Below, piece by piece: positions 51,567-59,505 of a stretch of DNA of 64,000 nt. The notes under the pieces are model-generated. The model saw only the letters and a list, made by a program, of their open reading frames with translations. It did not search any database and had not been told where the DNA came from. Position 1 is the first letter of the stretch. Each line of letters opens with the position of its first letter. The translations under genes and the position numbers were made by a program. Origin of the DNA: Microbacterium oleivorans (GTDB lineage Bacteria > Actinomycetota > Actinomycetes > Actinomycetales > Microbacteriaceae); contig NZ_LSTV01000005.1 of NCBI RefSeq assembly GCF_001644225.1, positions 398,387-462,386 of the forward strand, written 5' to 3'.

Positions 51567-52928
51567 TCAGCGCATCGTGTCCAAGATCCCGACGAGGTCC
51601 TCGAACGTCGTGCGGGGGTTGAGGATCGCGAATCGGGCGTTCGTGCGGCCGGCGTGGCTGGACGGGGTGACGAAGGCGTGCTGGTCGTCGAGCAGGCGGT
51701 TCGACCAGGCCGTGTAGTCGTCCTTGCTCCAGCCGCGCCGCTCGAAGACGACGACGCTCAACTGCGGACGGCGCACGAGTTCGAGCTCCTCGCGCGACTC
51801 GATCTCGGCGGCGATGCGCTCGGCGAGCGAGATGGAACACGTGATCGCCTCGCGGTAGACCTCGGCGCCGTAGGTCGCGAGCGAGAACCACAGCGGCAGT
51901 CCGCGGGCCCGTCGCGTGAGGTGCGCGGCGAAGTCCGACGGGCTCCAGTCGCTCGTCTCGGTGAGGGTGTCGAGGTACTCCGCGTGCTGCGTGTGCGCGC
52001 GACGGCCGAGCTCGGGGTCGCGGTACAGCAGCGCACACGCGTCGAACGGGGCGAACAGCCACTTGTGCGGGTCGACGATGAGCGAGTCGGCGTGCTCGAT
52101 GCCGGCGAAGTAGTGCCGGGCCTCGGGTGAGAGTGCAGCCGCGAGGCCGTAGGCGCCGTCGACGTGCAGCCACGCCCCGAACTCGCGGGTCACCTCGGCG
52201 ACCGAGGCGACGTCGTCGACGATCCCGAAGTTCGTCGAGCCCGCGGTGGCCACGACGGCGAAGACGCTGTCGCCGTGCTCCTCGAGGGCGGCGCGCACCG
52301 CGTCGCCGTGCAGGACACCCCCGGCATCCGGAGCCACGGGCACGACCTCGACGTCCATCACACGGGCCGCCGACGCGATCGACGAGTGCGCCTCGGCGGA
52401 GCAGACGACGCGCCAGCGGTCGGGACGGATGCCGCGGTCCCGCGCGGTCTCGCGTGCGGCCACGAGCGCCGACAGGTTGCCGAGGGTGCCGCCCTGCACG
52501 AAGACGCCGCCGGCCGTCGCGGGCAGACCGAACTCGCCGGCGAGCCACCGGAGCACCTCGTTCTCGGCGTGGACGGCGCCCGCGCCCTCGAGCCAGGACC
52601 CGCCGTAGAGCGCGCTCGCCGAGACGACGAGGTCGAACGCGGCAGCCGCCTTCGACGGCGCGCTCGGGATGAACGACAGGTACCGCGGGTCGTCGGTCGT
52701 GATGCACGCGGGAGCGAGCACGTGCTCGAAGACGCCGAGCGCCTTGCGCGCCCCGATGCCCTGCTCGGTGATCGTCACGCCGGCCAGGCGGGCGAGCTCG
52801 GCGGGCGGCAACGGCTTGTCGAGCGGATTGTCGTCCGTCAGCAGCCGCTGCCGCGAGTAGTCGAGGACGAGGTCGACGATCTGACGGGTCTCGTCGGTCA
52901 CGTCGTGCATACGGGCGGGCTGGGTCAT
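51567..52928 (-). CDS. group II PLP-dependent decarboxylase
   Basis: A 453-residue aromatic-L-amino-acid/glutamate decarboxylase-fold enzyme. The PLP lysine is in SLIVDPHKWLFAPFDAC, with FGAWLHVDGAYG upstream. FVQGGTLGNLSAL replaces the usual GGS/T substrate loop. Length is typical for DDC/TDC-type enzymes. ATG overlaps the amidase stop (ATGA). The substrate is unknown; an amine-producing role fits its neighbours. Confidence 0.92.
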   Translation of the reverse strand: MTQPARMHDVTDETRQIVDLVLDYSRQRLLTDDNPLDKPLPPAELARLAGVTITEQGIGARKALGVFEHVLAPACITTDDPRYLSFIPSAPSKAAAAFDLVVSASALYGGSWLEGAGAVHAENEVLRWLAGEFGLPATAGGVFVQGGTLGNLSALVAARETARDRGIRPDRWRVVCSAEAHSSIASAARVMDVEVVPVAPDAGGVLHGDAVRAALEEHGDSVFAVVATAGSTNFGIVDDVASVAEVTREFGAWLHVDGAYGLAAALSPEARHYFAGIEHADSLIVDPHKWLFAPFDACALLYRDPELGRRAHTQHAEYLDTLTETSDWSPSDFAAHLTRRARGLPLWFSLATYGAEVYREAITCSISLAERIAAEIESREELELVRRPQLSVVVFERRGWSKDDYTAWSNRLLDDQHAFVTPSSHAGRTNARFAILNPRTTFEDLVGILDTMR

Positions 52929-54637
52929 CGGTTCTCCGAGGTCGAGCGGGGGAGCGCGGGTGTGCGCGGCGGTCGGGTCCGGCGGGTGCCCAGACGTTCG
53001 AAGGCTACGCCCAGGCGCAGCAGCGCGGTGTCGTCGTAGGCGCGGCCCGCGATCGTGAGGCCCACCGGCATCCGCGTGTCGGTCATCGTGCCCAGCGGCA
53101 CGGTCACGGTCGGGATGCCGAGATGCCGGATCGCGAGGTTGCCGTTGGCGATCCAGACGCCGTTGCGCCAGCCGAGGTCGGCCGAGACCGGGTTCACGTC
53201 CATGTCGGCGGGACCCACGTCGGCGACGGCGGGGAAGACGACGGCGTCGAGGCCGGCGGCATCCATCCACTCCTCCAGGTCGGTGCGGCGGACGCGTTCG
53301 AGGGCACGCAGACCCTCCTCGAGCTCGGGCATGTCGCCCAGCCCGGCGCCCGGATGCGCGCGCACCCAGTCGGGGTACTCGGCGATGTCGTCGTCGAAGC
53401 CGGTGTACCGGTCGGGGAGCGCCCCGGGCGGATGCGGGAAGATCGTCGCGCCGTCGACGTCGGCGAGGGTCGAGAGCGCGGGGTCGCCGTTGGCGGCGAG
53501 GAAGTCGTCCCACGCCCACGCCGACAGGTCGACGATCTCGCGCTGCAGATACCCCTCGGGGACGCGGTCGCGGATGGTCGAGGCTCCCGCGCGGTCGCCC
53601 TCGTACCGGCTCACGACGGGGAAGTCGACCTCGACGACGGTCGCGCCCGCGGCTTCGAGGTCGGCGCGGGCCGCACGCCACAGCGCGAGGATCGACGGGC
53701 GGGTCTCGATCCGCTGACCCGTCGGACCGCCGATGCCCGTGCCGGTCCCGGCATCCGGGTCCTCACCGATGTACATCCGCGGGATGCCGAGACGCACCCC
53801 GGCGAGCGAGGCGCCCTCCGCGAGCGCGGGATACGACGCGGGCCGCACCTGCGACGCCGCGGGGAGCGTCACCCACGGCTGCACCCGCCAGAAGTCGCCG
53901 CGGGTCTCGGTGTCGTCGGCGACGATGACGTCGAGCACCTCGAGCAGGTCGGCCATCGTGCGGGTGTGCGGCACGACGACGTCCATCGTCGGCACGAGCG
54001 GCCAGTTGCCGCGCACCGAGATGACACCGCGCGAGGGCGTGTAGGCGCAGAGCGCGTTGTTCGACGCGGGGCCGCGACCCGACGACCACGTCTCCTCGCC
54101 GAGGCCGAACGCGGCGAAGCTCGCGGCGGTCGCCGTACCCGACCCGTTGGACGAGCCGGACGCGAACGGCGCGGTCAGCCACGCGGCGTCATACGGACTC
54201 TCGGCGCGGCCGTACGCGCCGCGCTGCATGCCGCCGTTCGCCATCGGGGGCATGTTCGTGAGGCCGAGGCAGATCGCGCCGCCCGCGCGCAGGCGCTCGA
54301 TCGTGAACGCGTCCCGCTGCGCGACGAGGTCGGCGAAGGCAGGCGACCCGGCCGCGGCGGTCAGCCCGCGCACGAGGTAGCTGTCCTTCGCCGTGTAGGG
54401 GATGCCGTCGAGGGGTCCGAGGGTCTCGCCGCGGGCGCGACGCGCATCGGATGCCGCGGCCTCGGCTCGCGCGTCTGGGTTGCGGACCACGACGGCGTTC
54501 AACGCCGTCTCGGTGTCGGGCCCGTCGTACGCGTCGATGCGCGCGAGGTAGGCGTCCACGAGCTCGACCGCCGTGGCTTCTCCGGACTCGAGGGCGGCGC
54601 GCAGGTCGGCGATCGGCGCCTCGACGACGTCGATCAT
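52925..54637 (-). CDS. amidase-signature family protein
   Basis: A 570-residue amidase. The catalytic lysine is in IPYTAKDSYL, the cis-Ser in FASGSSNGSGTATAAS, and the Ser nucleophile aligns in GEETWSSGRGPASNN, a variant of the usual GTDTGGSIRIPAS. The C-terminus is longer than in most amidases. It overlaps both neighbours by 4 bases. It could hydrolyse the carbamoyl-amine made by the upstream deiminase, replacing the usual nitrilase-type AguB (hypothesis). Confidence 0.9.
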   Translation of the reverse strand: MIDVVEAPIADLRAALESGEATAVELVDAYLARIDAYDGPDTETALNAVVVRNPDARAEAAASDARRARGETLGPLDGIPYTAKDSYLVRGLTAAAGSPAFADLVAQRDAFTIERLRAGGAICLGLTNMPPMANGGMQRGAYGRAESPYDAAWLTAPFASGSSNGSGTATAASFAAFGLGEETWSSGRGPASNNALCAYTPSRGVISVRGNWPLVPTMDVVVPHTRTMADLLEVLDVIVADDTETRGDFWRVQPWVTLPAASQVRPASYPALAEGASLAGVRLGIPRMYIGEDPDAGTGTGIGGPTGQRIETRPSILALWRAARADLEAAGATVVEVDFPVVSRYEGDRAGASTIRDRVPEGYLQREIVDLSAWAWDDFLAANGDPALSTLADVDGATIFPHPPGALPDRYTGFDDDIAEYPDWVRAHPGAGLGDMPELEEGLRALERVRRTDLEEWMDAAGLDAVVFPAVADVGPADMDVNPVSADLGWRNGVWIANGNLAIRHLGIPTVTVPLGTMTDTRMPVGLTIAGRAYDDTALLRLGVAFERLGTRRTRPPRTPALPRSTSENR

Positions 54638-55668
54638 GCCGTCACCGCCGGCTGCTGCTGGGTGATGCAGTGGATGCCGCCGCCGCGGGCGAACAGGCCG
54701 CGGGCGTCGACCGTGACGACCTCTCGGCCCGGGTACGCCTCGGCCAGGATCGTGCGGGCCTGCGCGTCGGCCTTCTCCTCGCCGAAGCCGCAGGCGATCA
54801 CGCCGCCGTTGACGACGAGGTGGTTGACGTAGCTCCAGTCGACCGGCCCGTGGGCGTCGGTCAGGGTCTCGGGGGCGGGGAGCGACACGATCTCGAAGCG
54901 GCGACCGGCGGCATCCGTCTGCCCCTTGAGCTCGGTGTGCAGCTGCGCGGTGACGGCGTGGTCGGGGTGCGCCGGGTCGCGTTGATCGTGCAGCAGGATG
55001 CGGCCGGGCGAGGGGATCGTCGCCACGATGTCGACGTGCCCGTTCGTGCCGAACTCGTCGTAGTCGCGGGTCAGGCCGCGGCTCAGCCAGACCGCCTTCG
55101 CAGCACCGAGCGTGCGGGCCATCTCGGCCTCGACGCGGGCGCGGTCGGCGAAGGGGTTCCTCCGCGGGTCGAGCTGCACGGTCTCGGTGAGCAGTACGGT
55201 CCCTTCGCCGTCGACGTGGATGCCGCCGCCCTCGTTCACGAGGACGGACGAGACGAGCTCGGCGCCCACCTCGGCGGCGATGAGGCGCGCGTGCGCCGCG
55301 GAATCCTGCCACTGCGCCCAGTCGGGCGCACCCCAGCCGTTGAAGATCCAGTCGACCGCGCCGAGGACGCCGGGGCGCTCGTCGTCGACGACGAAGGTGG
55401 GGCCGTGGTCCCGCATCCAGTACTCGTCGACGGGGGCCTCGAAAAGCGTCACTTCGCCGGGGAGCATGCGGCGTGCGCGCGCCGTCTCGGTCGGATCGAC
55501 GACCATCGTCACCGGCTCGAACCGCGCGACGGCGGCCGCGACGGCGGCCCAGGTGGCGTACCCCTCTTCGCGTTCGGCGTCGGTGTCACCCAGGGTGAGA
55601 CCCTCTCGGGGGAACGCCATCCACGTGCGCTCGTGCGGGGCGGTCTCGCTCGGCATCCGCCAGGCCAT
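54634..55668 (-). CDS. aguA: agmatine deiminase / peptidylarginine deiminase family protein
   Basis: A 344-residue guanidine-modifying enzyme converting agmatine to N-carbamoylputrescine plus ammonia. Catalytic residues lie in EYWMRDHGPTFVV, GTNGHVDIVATI and, with the Cys nucleophile, GGGIHCITQQQPA. ATG 55668 was chosen for its GAGGGAGA ribosome site; a longer frame to 55716 runs through the operator. It is first in the operon and divergent from the TetR gene. Confidence 0.92.
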   Translation of the reverse strand: MAWRMPSETAPHERTWMAFPREGLTLGDTDAEREEGYATWAAVAAAVARFEPVTMVVDPTETARARRMLPGEVTLFEAPVDEYWMRDHGPTFVVDDERPGVLGAVDWIFNGWGAPDWAQWQDSAAHARLIAAEVGAELVSSVLVNEGGGIHVDGEGTVLLTETVQLDPRRNPFADRARVEAEMARTLGAAKAVWLSRGLTRDYDEFGTNGHVDIVATIPSPGRILLHDQRDPAHPDHAVTAQLHTELKGQTDAAGRRFEIVSLPAPETLTDAHGPVDWSYVNHLVVNGGVIACGFGEEKADAQARTILAEAYPGREVVTVDARGLFARGGGIHCITQQQPAVTA

Positions 55669-55691
55669 GGCGTCTCCCTCGGGTGTCGGGT

Positions 55692-55713
55692 AGCTTATTG
55701 ATCGTTTGATCAA
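55692..55713. promoter_or_regulatory. TetR operator and aguA -10 box
   Basis: TTGATC-GTTT-GATCAA (55698-55713) is a perfect 6-bp inverted repeat in the divergent intergenic gap. The minus-strand -10 box TAAGCT (55697-55692) abuts it, so bound repressor would block the agmatine operon promoter. Assigned to the adjacent TetR protein by position. Confidence 0.7.
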
Positions 55714-55734
55714 CAAGGGGAGGGTATCGAGTCC

Positions 55735-56358
55735 ATGACGCAGACGTCAACCGTCCGCCGGCGGCGCAAGACGCCCGCCGAACGCCGCGACGAGATCGCG
55801 GCCGCGGCGCGCGGGATCGCGCTCGCCGACGGTCTCGACGCCGTCACGCTGCGCGCCGTCGCCGCGCGCGTCGGCGTGGCCCCCGGACTCGTCGCGCACC
55901 ACGCCGACGGGATGGACGCGCTCGTCGCCGAGGCGTTCGGCGCCGTCGTCGCGGACGAGCTGCGCGCCGTCGTGGCCGCGATCAGGGTGAAAGATGCCGC
56001 GACGGCGCGGCTCGGCATCCTGCTCGACACCGTCCTCGGGGATGAGCCGAGCGCCGTCACGCTCGTCTGGGTCCAGGGCTGGGCACTCGGCGCCCGCAAC
56101 GAGGCGCTCGCCGCACGCGTACGCGCCGAGATGGACGCGTGGCAGCGCGCGCTCGCGGCCGAGATCGTGCGCGGAACCGGGCGGGGCGAATTCGCCGAGG
56201 TCGATGCGGATGCCGTCGCCTGGCACCTGCTCGCGATGATCGACGGCCTCGGAGCCCATGGCCTCGTTCGCTGGCGCGACGATCCCTCGCGCGCCGACCT
56301 CACCCGCCGCGCGCTCGCCGCGCTGCTCGGCGTCGCGCCCGGCGCGCTGCACGGCTGA
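55735..56358 (+). CDS. TetR-family transcriptional regulator
   Basis: A 207-residue regulator. HTH: TPAERRDEIAAAARGIALAD and VTLRAVAARVGVAPGLVAHH. The C-terminal part resembles the BetI-type TetR_C_6 domain. It is divergent from the agmatine deiminase operon with a perfect palindrome between them. Probable ligand: an amine or intermediate of that operon (inference). Confidence 0.92.
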   Translation: MTQTSTVRRRRKTPAERRDEIAAAARGIALADGLDAVTLRAVAARVGVAPGLVAHHADGMDALVAEAFGAVVADELRAVVAAIRVKDAATARLGILLDTVLGDEPSAVTLVWVQGWALGARNEALAARVRAEMDAWQRALAAEIVRGTGRGEFAEVDADAVAWHLLAMIDGLGAHGLVRWRDDPSRADLTRRALAALLGVAPGALHG

Positions 56359-56368
56359 CCCGCCGCCG

Positions 56369-56404
56369 AGACGTCGAGACGTCGCAGACGTCGCAGACGT
56401 CGCA
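56369..56404 (+). repeat. short tandem repeat (AGACGTCGC)
   Basis: About four imperfect units of the 9-mer AGACGTCGC follow the TetR gene and run into the first intergenic palindrome. Probably slippage-generated. Confidence 0.7.
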
Positions 56405-56506
56405 GATGGTCGCCCCGCCGCACCCGCCGCGACCATCTGCGACGCCTCGAGCCGACGGGAACGGCGGTCATCCGCCTTGAACGGATGCCGGTGGCGTCGG
56501 CTCGAG
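56402..56506. repeat. dispersed intergenic palindrome, copy 1
   Basis: Two hairpins. The 12-bp arms GCAGATGGTCGC (56402-56413) / GCGACCATCTGC (56429-56440) are followed by CTCGAGCCGACG (56446-56457) / CGTCGGCTCGAG (56495-56506), whose loop includes GGTCATC and GGATGCCGGTGG. Similar elements occur at 57948, 58533 and 61181. It lies between the TetR gene and the end of the toxin-like gene. Confidence 0.8.
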
Positions 56507-56513
56507 GTCGGCG

Positions 56514-57149
56514 TCAGTTGTCGGGGCGCGAGATGTCGAGGGTGACGAAGTTCGTGCCGGGGACGGGGCGGACCTCGAACGTCGCGCCGTCGAGCGTGCC
56601 GGGCGGGAGGTCGAAGCGCTGCTCGAGGGCGCCCCGGCTCAGGCGGCGCAGCTCGGCCGCCTCGCCGGCGGGGGCGAGGAACTCCATGTCCCCGCTGCTG
56701 GTCTGCCCGTAGGCATCCGGGTTGTCCTGTCCGATGGCGTCCTCGTACAGCTCCTCGACGATCTGCCCGGGGATCTTCTTCGGCGTGCCGAGCACCTCCT
56801 TGCCCACCTCGCCGGGGGTCTCGCGCACCGCCTTGCCGATCGAGGTCCCGAGGTCGTTCGCGACGTTGTAGTCGGGCGCGGCGTGGCGTCCGGTGTGGCC
56901 GAGCTGTTGACGGCCGCGGGTGACGTCGGTGAGCAGGTCGTACTTCTTGGCGTGGCTGGCCACTGGGGCGTCGCGACGGTGCTTCCCGGCGTCCGCGGCG
57001 TTGCGCCGGTCCGTGCCGCGGATGCGGGCGGCGTCGGCGCGGTGCTTGCCGCCGCGCTTGCGGAACGCGCTCCCGAATCCCTTCTTGAACTCGCGGCCGG
57101 CGCCGTCGACGGCGTCGACGATCTCGCGCATGAGGCTCTTCATCGTCAT
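56514..57149 (-). CDS. toxin-locus protein of unknown function
   Basis: A 211-residue protein, not recognised. The N-terminus is basic and helical (FKKGFGSAFRKRGGKHRADA). The centre carries DLGTSIGKAVRETPGEVGKE, and the C-terminal 70 residues look like a small globular domain ending FVTLDISRPDN. It starts 1 base after a WXG100-like gene, the same place the nuclease toxin takes in the other module, so it may be a second secreted toxin or cargo. No immunity-like gene follows it. ATG 57149 or 57143. Confidence 0.7.
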   Translation of the reverse strand: MTMKSLMREIVDAVDGAGREFKKGFGSAFRKRGGKHRADAARIRGTDRRNAADAGKHRRDAPVASHAKKYDLLTDVTRGRQQLGHTGRHAAPDYNVANDLGTSIGKAVRETPGEVGKEVLGTPKKIPGQIVEELYEDAIGQDNPDAYGQTSSGDMEFLAPAGEAAELRRLSRGALEQRFDLPPGTLDGATFEVRPVPGTNFVTLDISRPDN

Positions 57150-57150
57150 G

Positions 57151-57858
57151 TCAGTCTCCCGAGATCTGCAGGTTGGCAAGGTCCGCGAGCAGCCGATCGG
57201 TGCGGTCCTCGATGTCGACGGCCTGCGCGTCCATCTCGTCGGCGGCCGCCTCGAGCGCCTCGATGTCGGCCTCGAACTCGTCGACGTCTCCGACGGCGCC
57301 CTCGACGACGGGCGCGTCCATGAGGGCCATGACGATCACCGGGACCTGCTCGACGAGCGGCTCGACGGCGAGGGGCAGCACCTCGTTGATGCCCTGCTCG
57401 ATCGTCGCCTCCATCGCCATCGCGAGCAGCTTCTTGCGGGCGAGCAGCAGCACCGCCGCGCCGCCGGCGCCGAAGGGACCCGCGGCGAGCAGGGGGACGA
57501 GCTGCATGAGCGTGAGTGTCACCTCGGCGATGACCTTGATCTTCATCGCGAGGACGATGCCGCCCGCGATGTCTATGCCCGTCGCCGCGGGGCCGAGCAC
57601 GTCGAGCAGCTTCTGCATGTTGTCGGAACGGTTGCGGTTCCACCCCTCGACCTGCGCCGTGCCCGCGTTGCCCTGCAGCGCCGTGGCCAGGTCGCCGTTC
57701 ACGCGGCTGTCGACGGCCTGGATGATCGACTCCATGTCGTCGCGGTAGCCGCGCACGAGGTCGGCCGCCTTGTGGACCTCGTCCTCGTCGATGTCGGGCC
57801 ATTCCAGCCCCATCTTGTCCATGATCCAGATCAGCTCATTCGGCAACATCATCCCCAC
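57151..57858 (-). CDS. WXG100-like (CpnT N-terminal-type) secretion leader protein A
   Basis: A 235-residue, mostly helical protein paralogous to 59502-60212. Both begin MMLPNEL(I/V)WIM, then EWPDIDEDE, and share DLATALQG and the hydrophobic middle. This resembles the N-terminal domain of CpnT-like toxins exported by type VII secretion. Here the domain is a separate gene rather than fused to a toxin. GTG 57858 is preceded by GGAGGTGG with a 5-nt spacer. No secretion-machine gene is in the window. Confidence 0.78.
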   Translation of the reverse strand: MGMMLPNELIWIMDKMGLEWPDIDEDEVHKAADLVRGYRDDMESIIQAVDSRVNGDLATALQGNAGTAQVEGWNRNRSDNMQKLLDVLGPAATGIDIAGGIVLAMKIKVIAEVTLTLMQLVPLLAAGPFGAGGAAVLLLARKKLLAMAMEATIEQGINEVLPLAVEPLVEQVPVIVMALMDAPVVEGAVGDVDEFEADIEALEAAADEMDAQAVDIEDRTDRLLADLANLQISGD

Positions 57859-57947
57859 GGGTACCACCTCCGCCGTCGACAGTAGCGAGCGGTCACCCCG
57901 ACGGCGATGGGGAGAACGACCCATTCCGCCGCGCTCGCGAGACGTCC

Positions 57948-58050
57948 CAGATGGTCGCCGCCTCCACCCGCCGCGCGACCATCTGCGACGCCTCGACCCG
58001 ACGGGAACGGTGGTCATCGGCAGGGGATGGATGCCGGTGGCGTCGGCTCG
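57948..58050. repeat. dispersed intergenic palindrome, copy 2
   Basis: CAGATGGTCGC (57948-57958) pairs with GCGACCATCTG (57975-57985), followed by the CGACCCGACG ... CGTCGGCTCG element (57995-58050). The second part is also the left end of a 540-bp tandem duplication. Confidence 0.78.
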
Positions 58051-58057
58051 GCGACGG

Positions 58058-58516
58058 TCAGATCTCGCGCAGTGTGTGGTCGGCGGGTACGTGATTGTCG
58101 CGGTAGTAGGCGACGAAGAGGTCGGCCGCCTCGTCGAGCGTGAAGACCTCGTGCGGGTGCACCTTCGCGCTGTGTCGCCCCTCGTCCCACCGGATCGTCT
58201 CGGTCGGCTCCGACTCGTCGCCGCCGGTCGGCTTGCCGACGGTGTACTGGTGGGCCGTGCCTGCCTCATCGACCACGCGGACCTCGACGGTCACACCCTC
58301 GGCATCCCCGGCGCACTGGATGTACTCCTCGGAGTGAGGCAGGCTCGCGCGCAGGTTGGCCCCGTCGGGCGCACGCCACAGACTGAGCGCCCAGAAGGAG
58401 GAGCCGTCCATCTGCGTCAGGGTGAACCGGATCTGGTCCTCGAAAGAACGGAGCGCGTCGATCAGAGGGAACCTGCTCGAGCCGTTCTCCTGCAGGATGT
58501 GCGTCGGCGTGGTCAC
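58058..58516 (-). CDS. immunity-like protein, duplicated copy 2
   Basis: A 152-residue soluble protein, nearly identical to the next gene from about residue 61 onward (SEEYIQCAGDAEGVTVEVR through DNHVPADHTLREI) but different in the first 60 residues. Its place behind a nuclease toxin and its duplication suggest an immunity protein, perhaps Imm1-like. GTG start. A diverged N-terminus could give a different toxin specificity. Confidence 0.72.
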   Translation of the reverse strand: MTTPTHILQENGSSRFPLIDALRSFEDQIRFTLTQMDGSSFWALSLWRAPDGANLRASLPHSEEYIQCAGDAEGVTVEVRVVDEAGTAHQYTVGKPTGGDESEPTETIRWDEGRHSAKVHPHEVFTLDEAADLFVAYYRDNHVPADHTLREI

Positions 58517-58532
58517 GGGTCCTTCTTTCGTC

Positions 58533-58590
58533 TCGACCCGACAGGAACGGCGGTCATCGGGTGGCGATGGATGCCGGTGGCGTCGGCTCG
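58533..58590. repeat. dispersed intergenic palindrome, copy 3
   Basis: CGACCCGACAGGAACGG begins the left arm; CGTCGGCTCG (58581-58590) is the right arm, with GGTCATC and GGATGCCGGTGG between. It lies between the two immunity-like genes. The GCAGATGGTCGC hairpin of copies 1 and 2 is absent. Confidence 0.78.
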
Positions 58591-58597
58591 GCGACGA

Positions 58598-59056
58598 TCA
58601 GATCTCGCGCAGGGTGTGGTCGGAGGGCACGTGGTTGTCGCGGTAGTACGCGACGAAGAGGTCGGCGGCCTCGTCGAGGCTGAAGACCTCGTGCGGGTGC
58701 ACTTTCGTGCTGTGTCGCCCCTCGTCCCAGCGGATCGTCTCGGTCGGCTCCGCGTCGTCGCCGCCGGTCGGCTTGCCGACGGTGTACTGGTGGGCGGTGC
58801 CCGCCTCGTCGACCACGCGGACCTCGACGGTCACCCCCTCGGCATCCCCGGCGCACTGGATGTACTCCTCGGAGAACGGAATCTCCGCCAACAGGTCGGC
58901 CCCGTCCGGTGCACGCCAGAGGCTGTACGCCCACAGCTTCGCGCCGTCCATCCGCCGGACGGAGAACCGAATCTGGTCCTCGTACGGACGGGCCACGTCC
59001 ACCAGGGGAGAGCGCGCGAACCCGTTGAGCTGCACGATGTGCGTCGGCGTCGTCAC
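58598..59056 (-). CDS. immunity-like protein, copy 1, next to nuclease toxin
   Basis: A 152-residue soluble protein. GTG 59056 overlaps the toxin stop by 4 bases (GTGA), the usual toxin-immunity coupling. Conserved block: FSEEYIQCAGDAEGVTVEVR, then VGKPTGGDDAEPTETIRWDE and a helical C-terminus LDEAADLFVAYYRDNHVP. No enzyme motif is visible. It should neutralise the upstream PD-(D/E)XK nuclease (inference from order). Confidence 0.78.
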   Translation of the reverse strand: MTTPTHIVQLNGFARSPLVDVARPYEDQIRFSVRRMDGAKLWAYSLWRAPDGADLLAEIPFSEEYIQCAGDAEGVTVEVRVVDEAGTAHQYTVGKPTGGDDAEPTETIRWDEGRHSTKVHPHEVFSLDEAADLFVAYYRDNHVPSDHTLREI

Positions 59057-59505
59057 GGAACCTCCTGCAGGAGCACTCGCACGATCCTAATCTCGGAGCC
59101 GTGCAACTTCGCGATCGCGGGGGTGTCCGGACCGACCGTAGTGTCGAAGAGCAACTGTGCAGGGTTGCGCGTGGCCGAGCCGCTCTTCACCTCGATCCCC
59201 GTCCACGTCCCGTCGACGTTCTGAATGAGCCCGTCGTAACGCCGGACCTGCGGGCCCGACGTCCCTGGTCGATGAAGTCCGTCCGCCGACGCATTCACCT
59301 GGTCGCGGATGACCGGCACCCGGGGAACGGTCGGGGCATCCAGGTCGACGGTGTTCCCGTCGAGCACCTCCACGTCGCTGTTCGTCAGGGTGAGGTGGGT
59401 GTCGATCTTGCGGGTGACGCCGGTGTCGAGGCGGACGTGCAGGTCGTCGGCGCCGCGGCGCAGCGCGTCGAGGGAGTCTTTGACGGCGCGGCCGACGGCG
59501 CTCAT
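59053..59505 (-). CDS. PD-(D/E)XK-type nuclease toxin
   Basis: A 150-residue protein whose C-terminal half reads RRYDGLIQNVDGTWTGIEVKSGSA. The spacing D-x(n)-ExK matches a restriction-endonuclease-like active site, as in many polymorphic toxins. The N-terminal ~50 residues are helical and may serve as a docking segment. ATG 59505 overlaps the stop of the WXG100-like gene, and its stop overlaps the immunity gene, giving a tightly coupled leader-toxin-immunity unit. Confidence 0.78.
   Translation of the reverse strand: MSAVGRAVKDSLDALRRGADDLHVRLDTGVTRKIDTHLTLTNSDVEVLDGNTVDLDAPTVPRVPVIRDQVNASADGLHRPGTSGPQVRRYDGLIQNVDGTWTGIEVKSGSATRNPAQLLFDTTVGPDTPAIAKLHGSEIRIVRVLLQEVP

Larger units (their letters stand above)
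57993..59056 (-). repeat. 540-bp tandem duplication: palindrome plus immunity-like gene
   Basis: Positions 57993-58516 and 58533-59056 correspond with a constant 540-bp offset: palindromes, stop codons (58058/58598) and start codons (58516/59056) all line up without net insertions or deletions. The copies are nearly identical over the palindrome and the 3' two-thirds of the gene and clearly different over the 5' third. Confidence 0.88.

Noticed and set aside
56369..56506. Possible CRISPR array or attachment site near the toxin locus
   Set aside because: Repeats are 9-bp tandem units and palindromes without spacers, and no cas or integrase genes are present.
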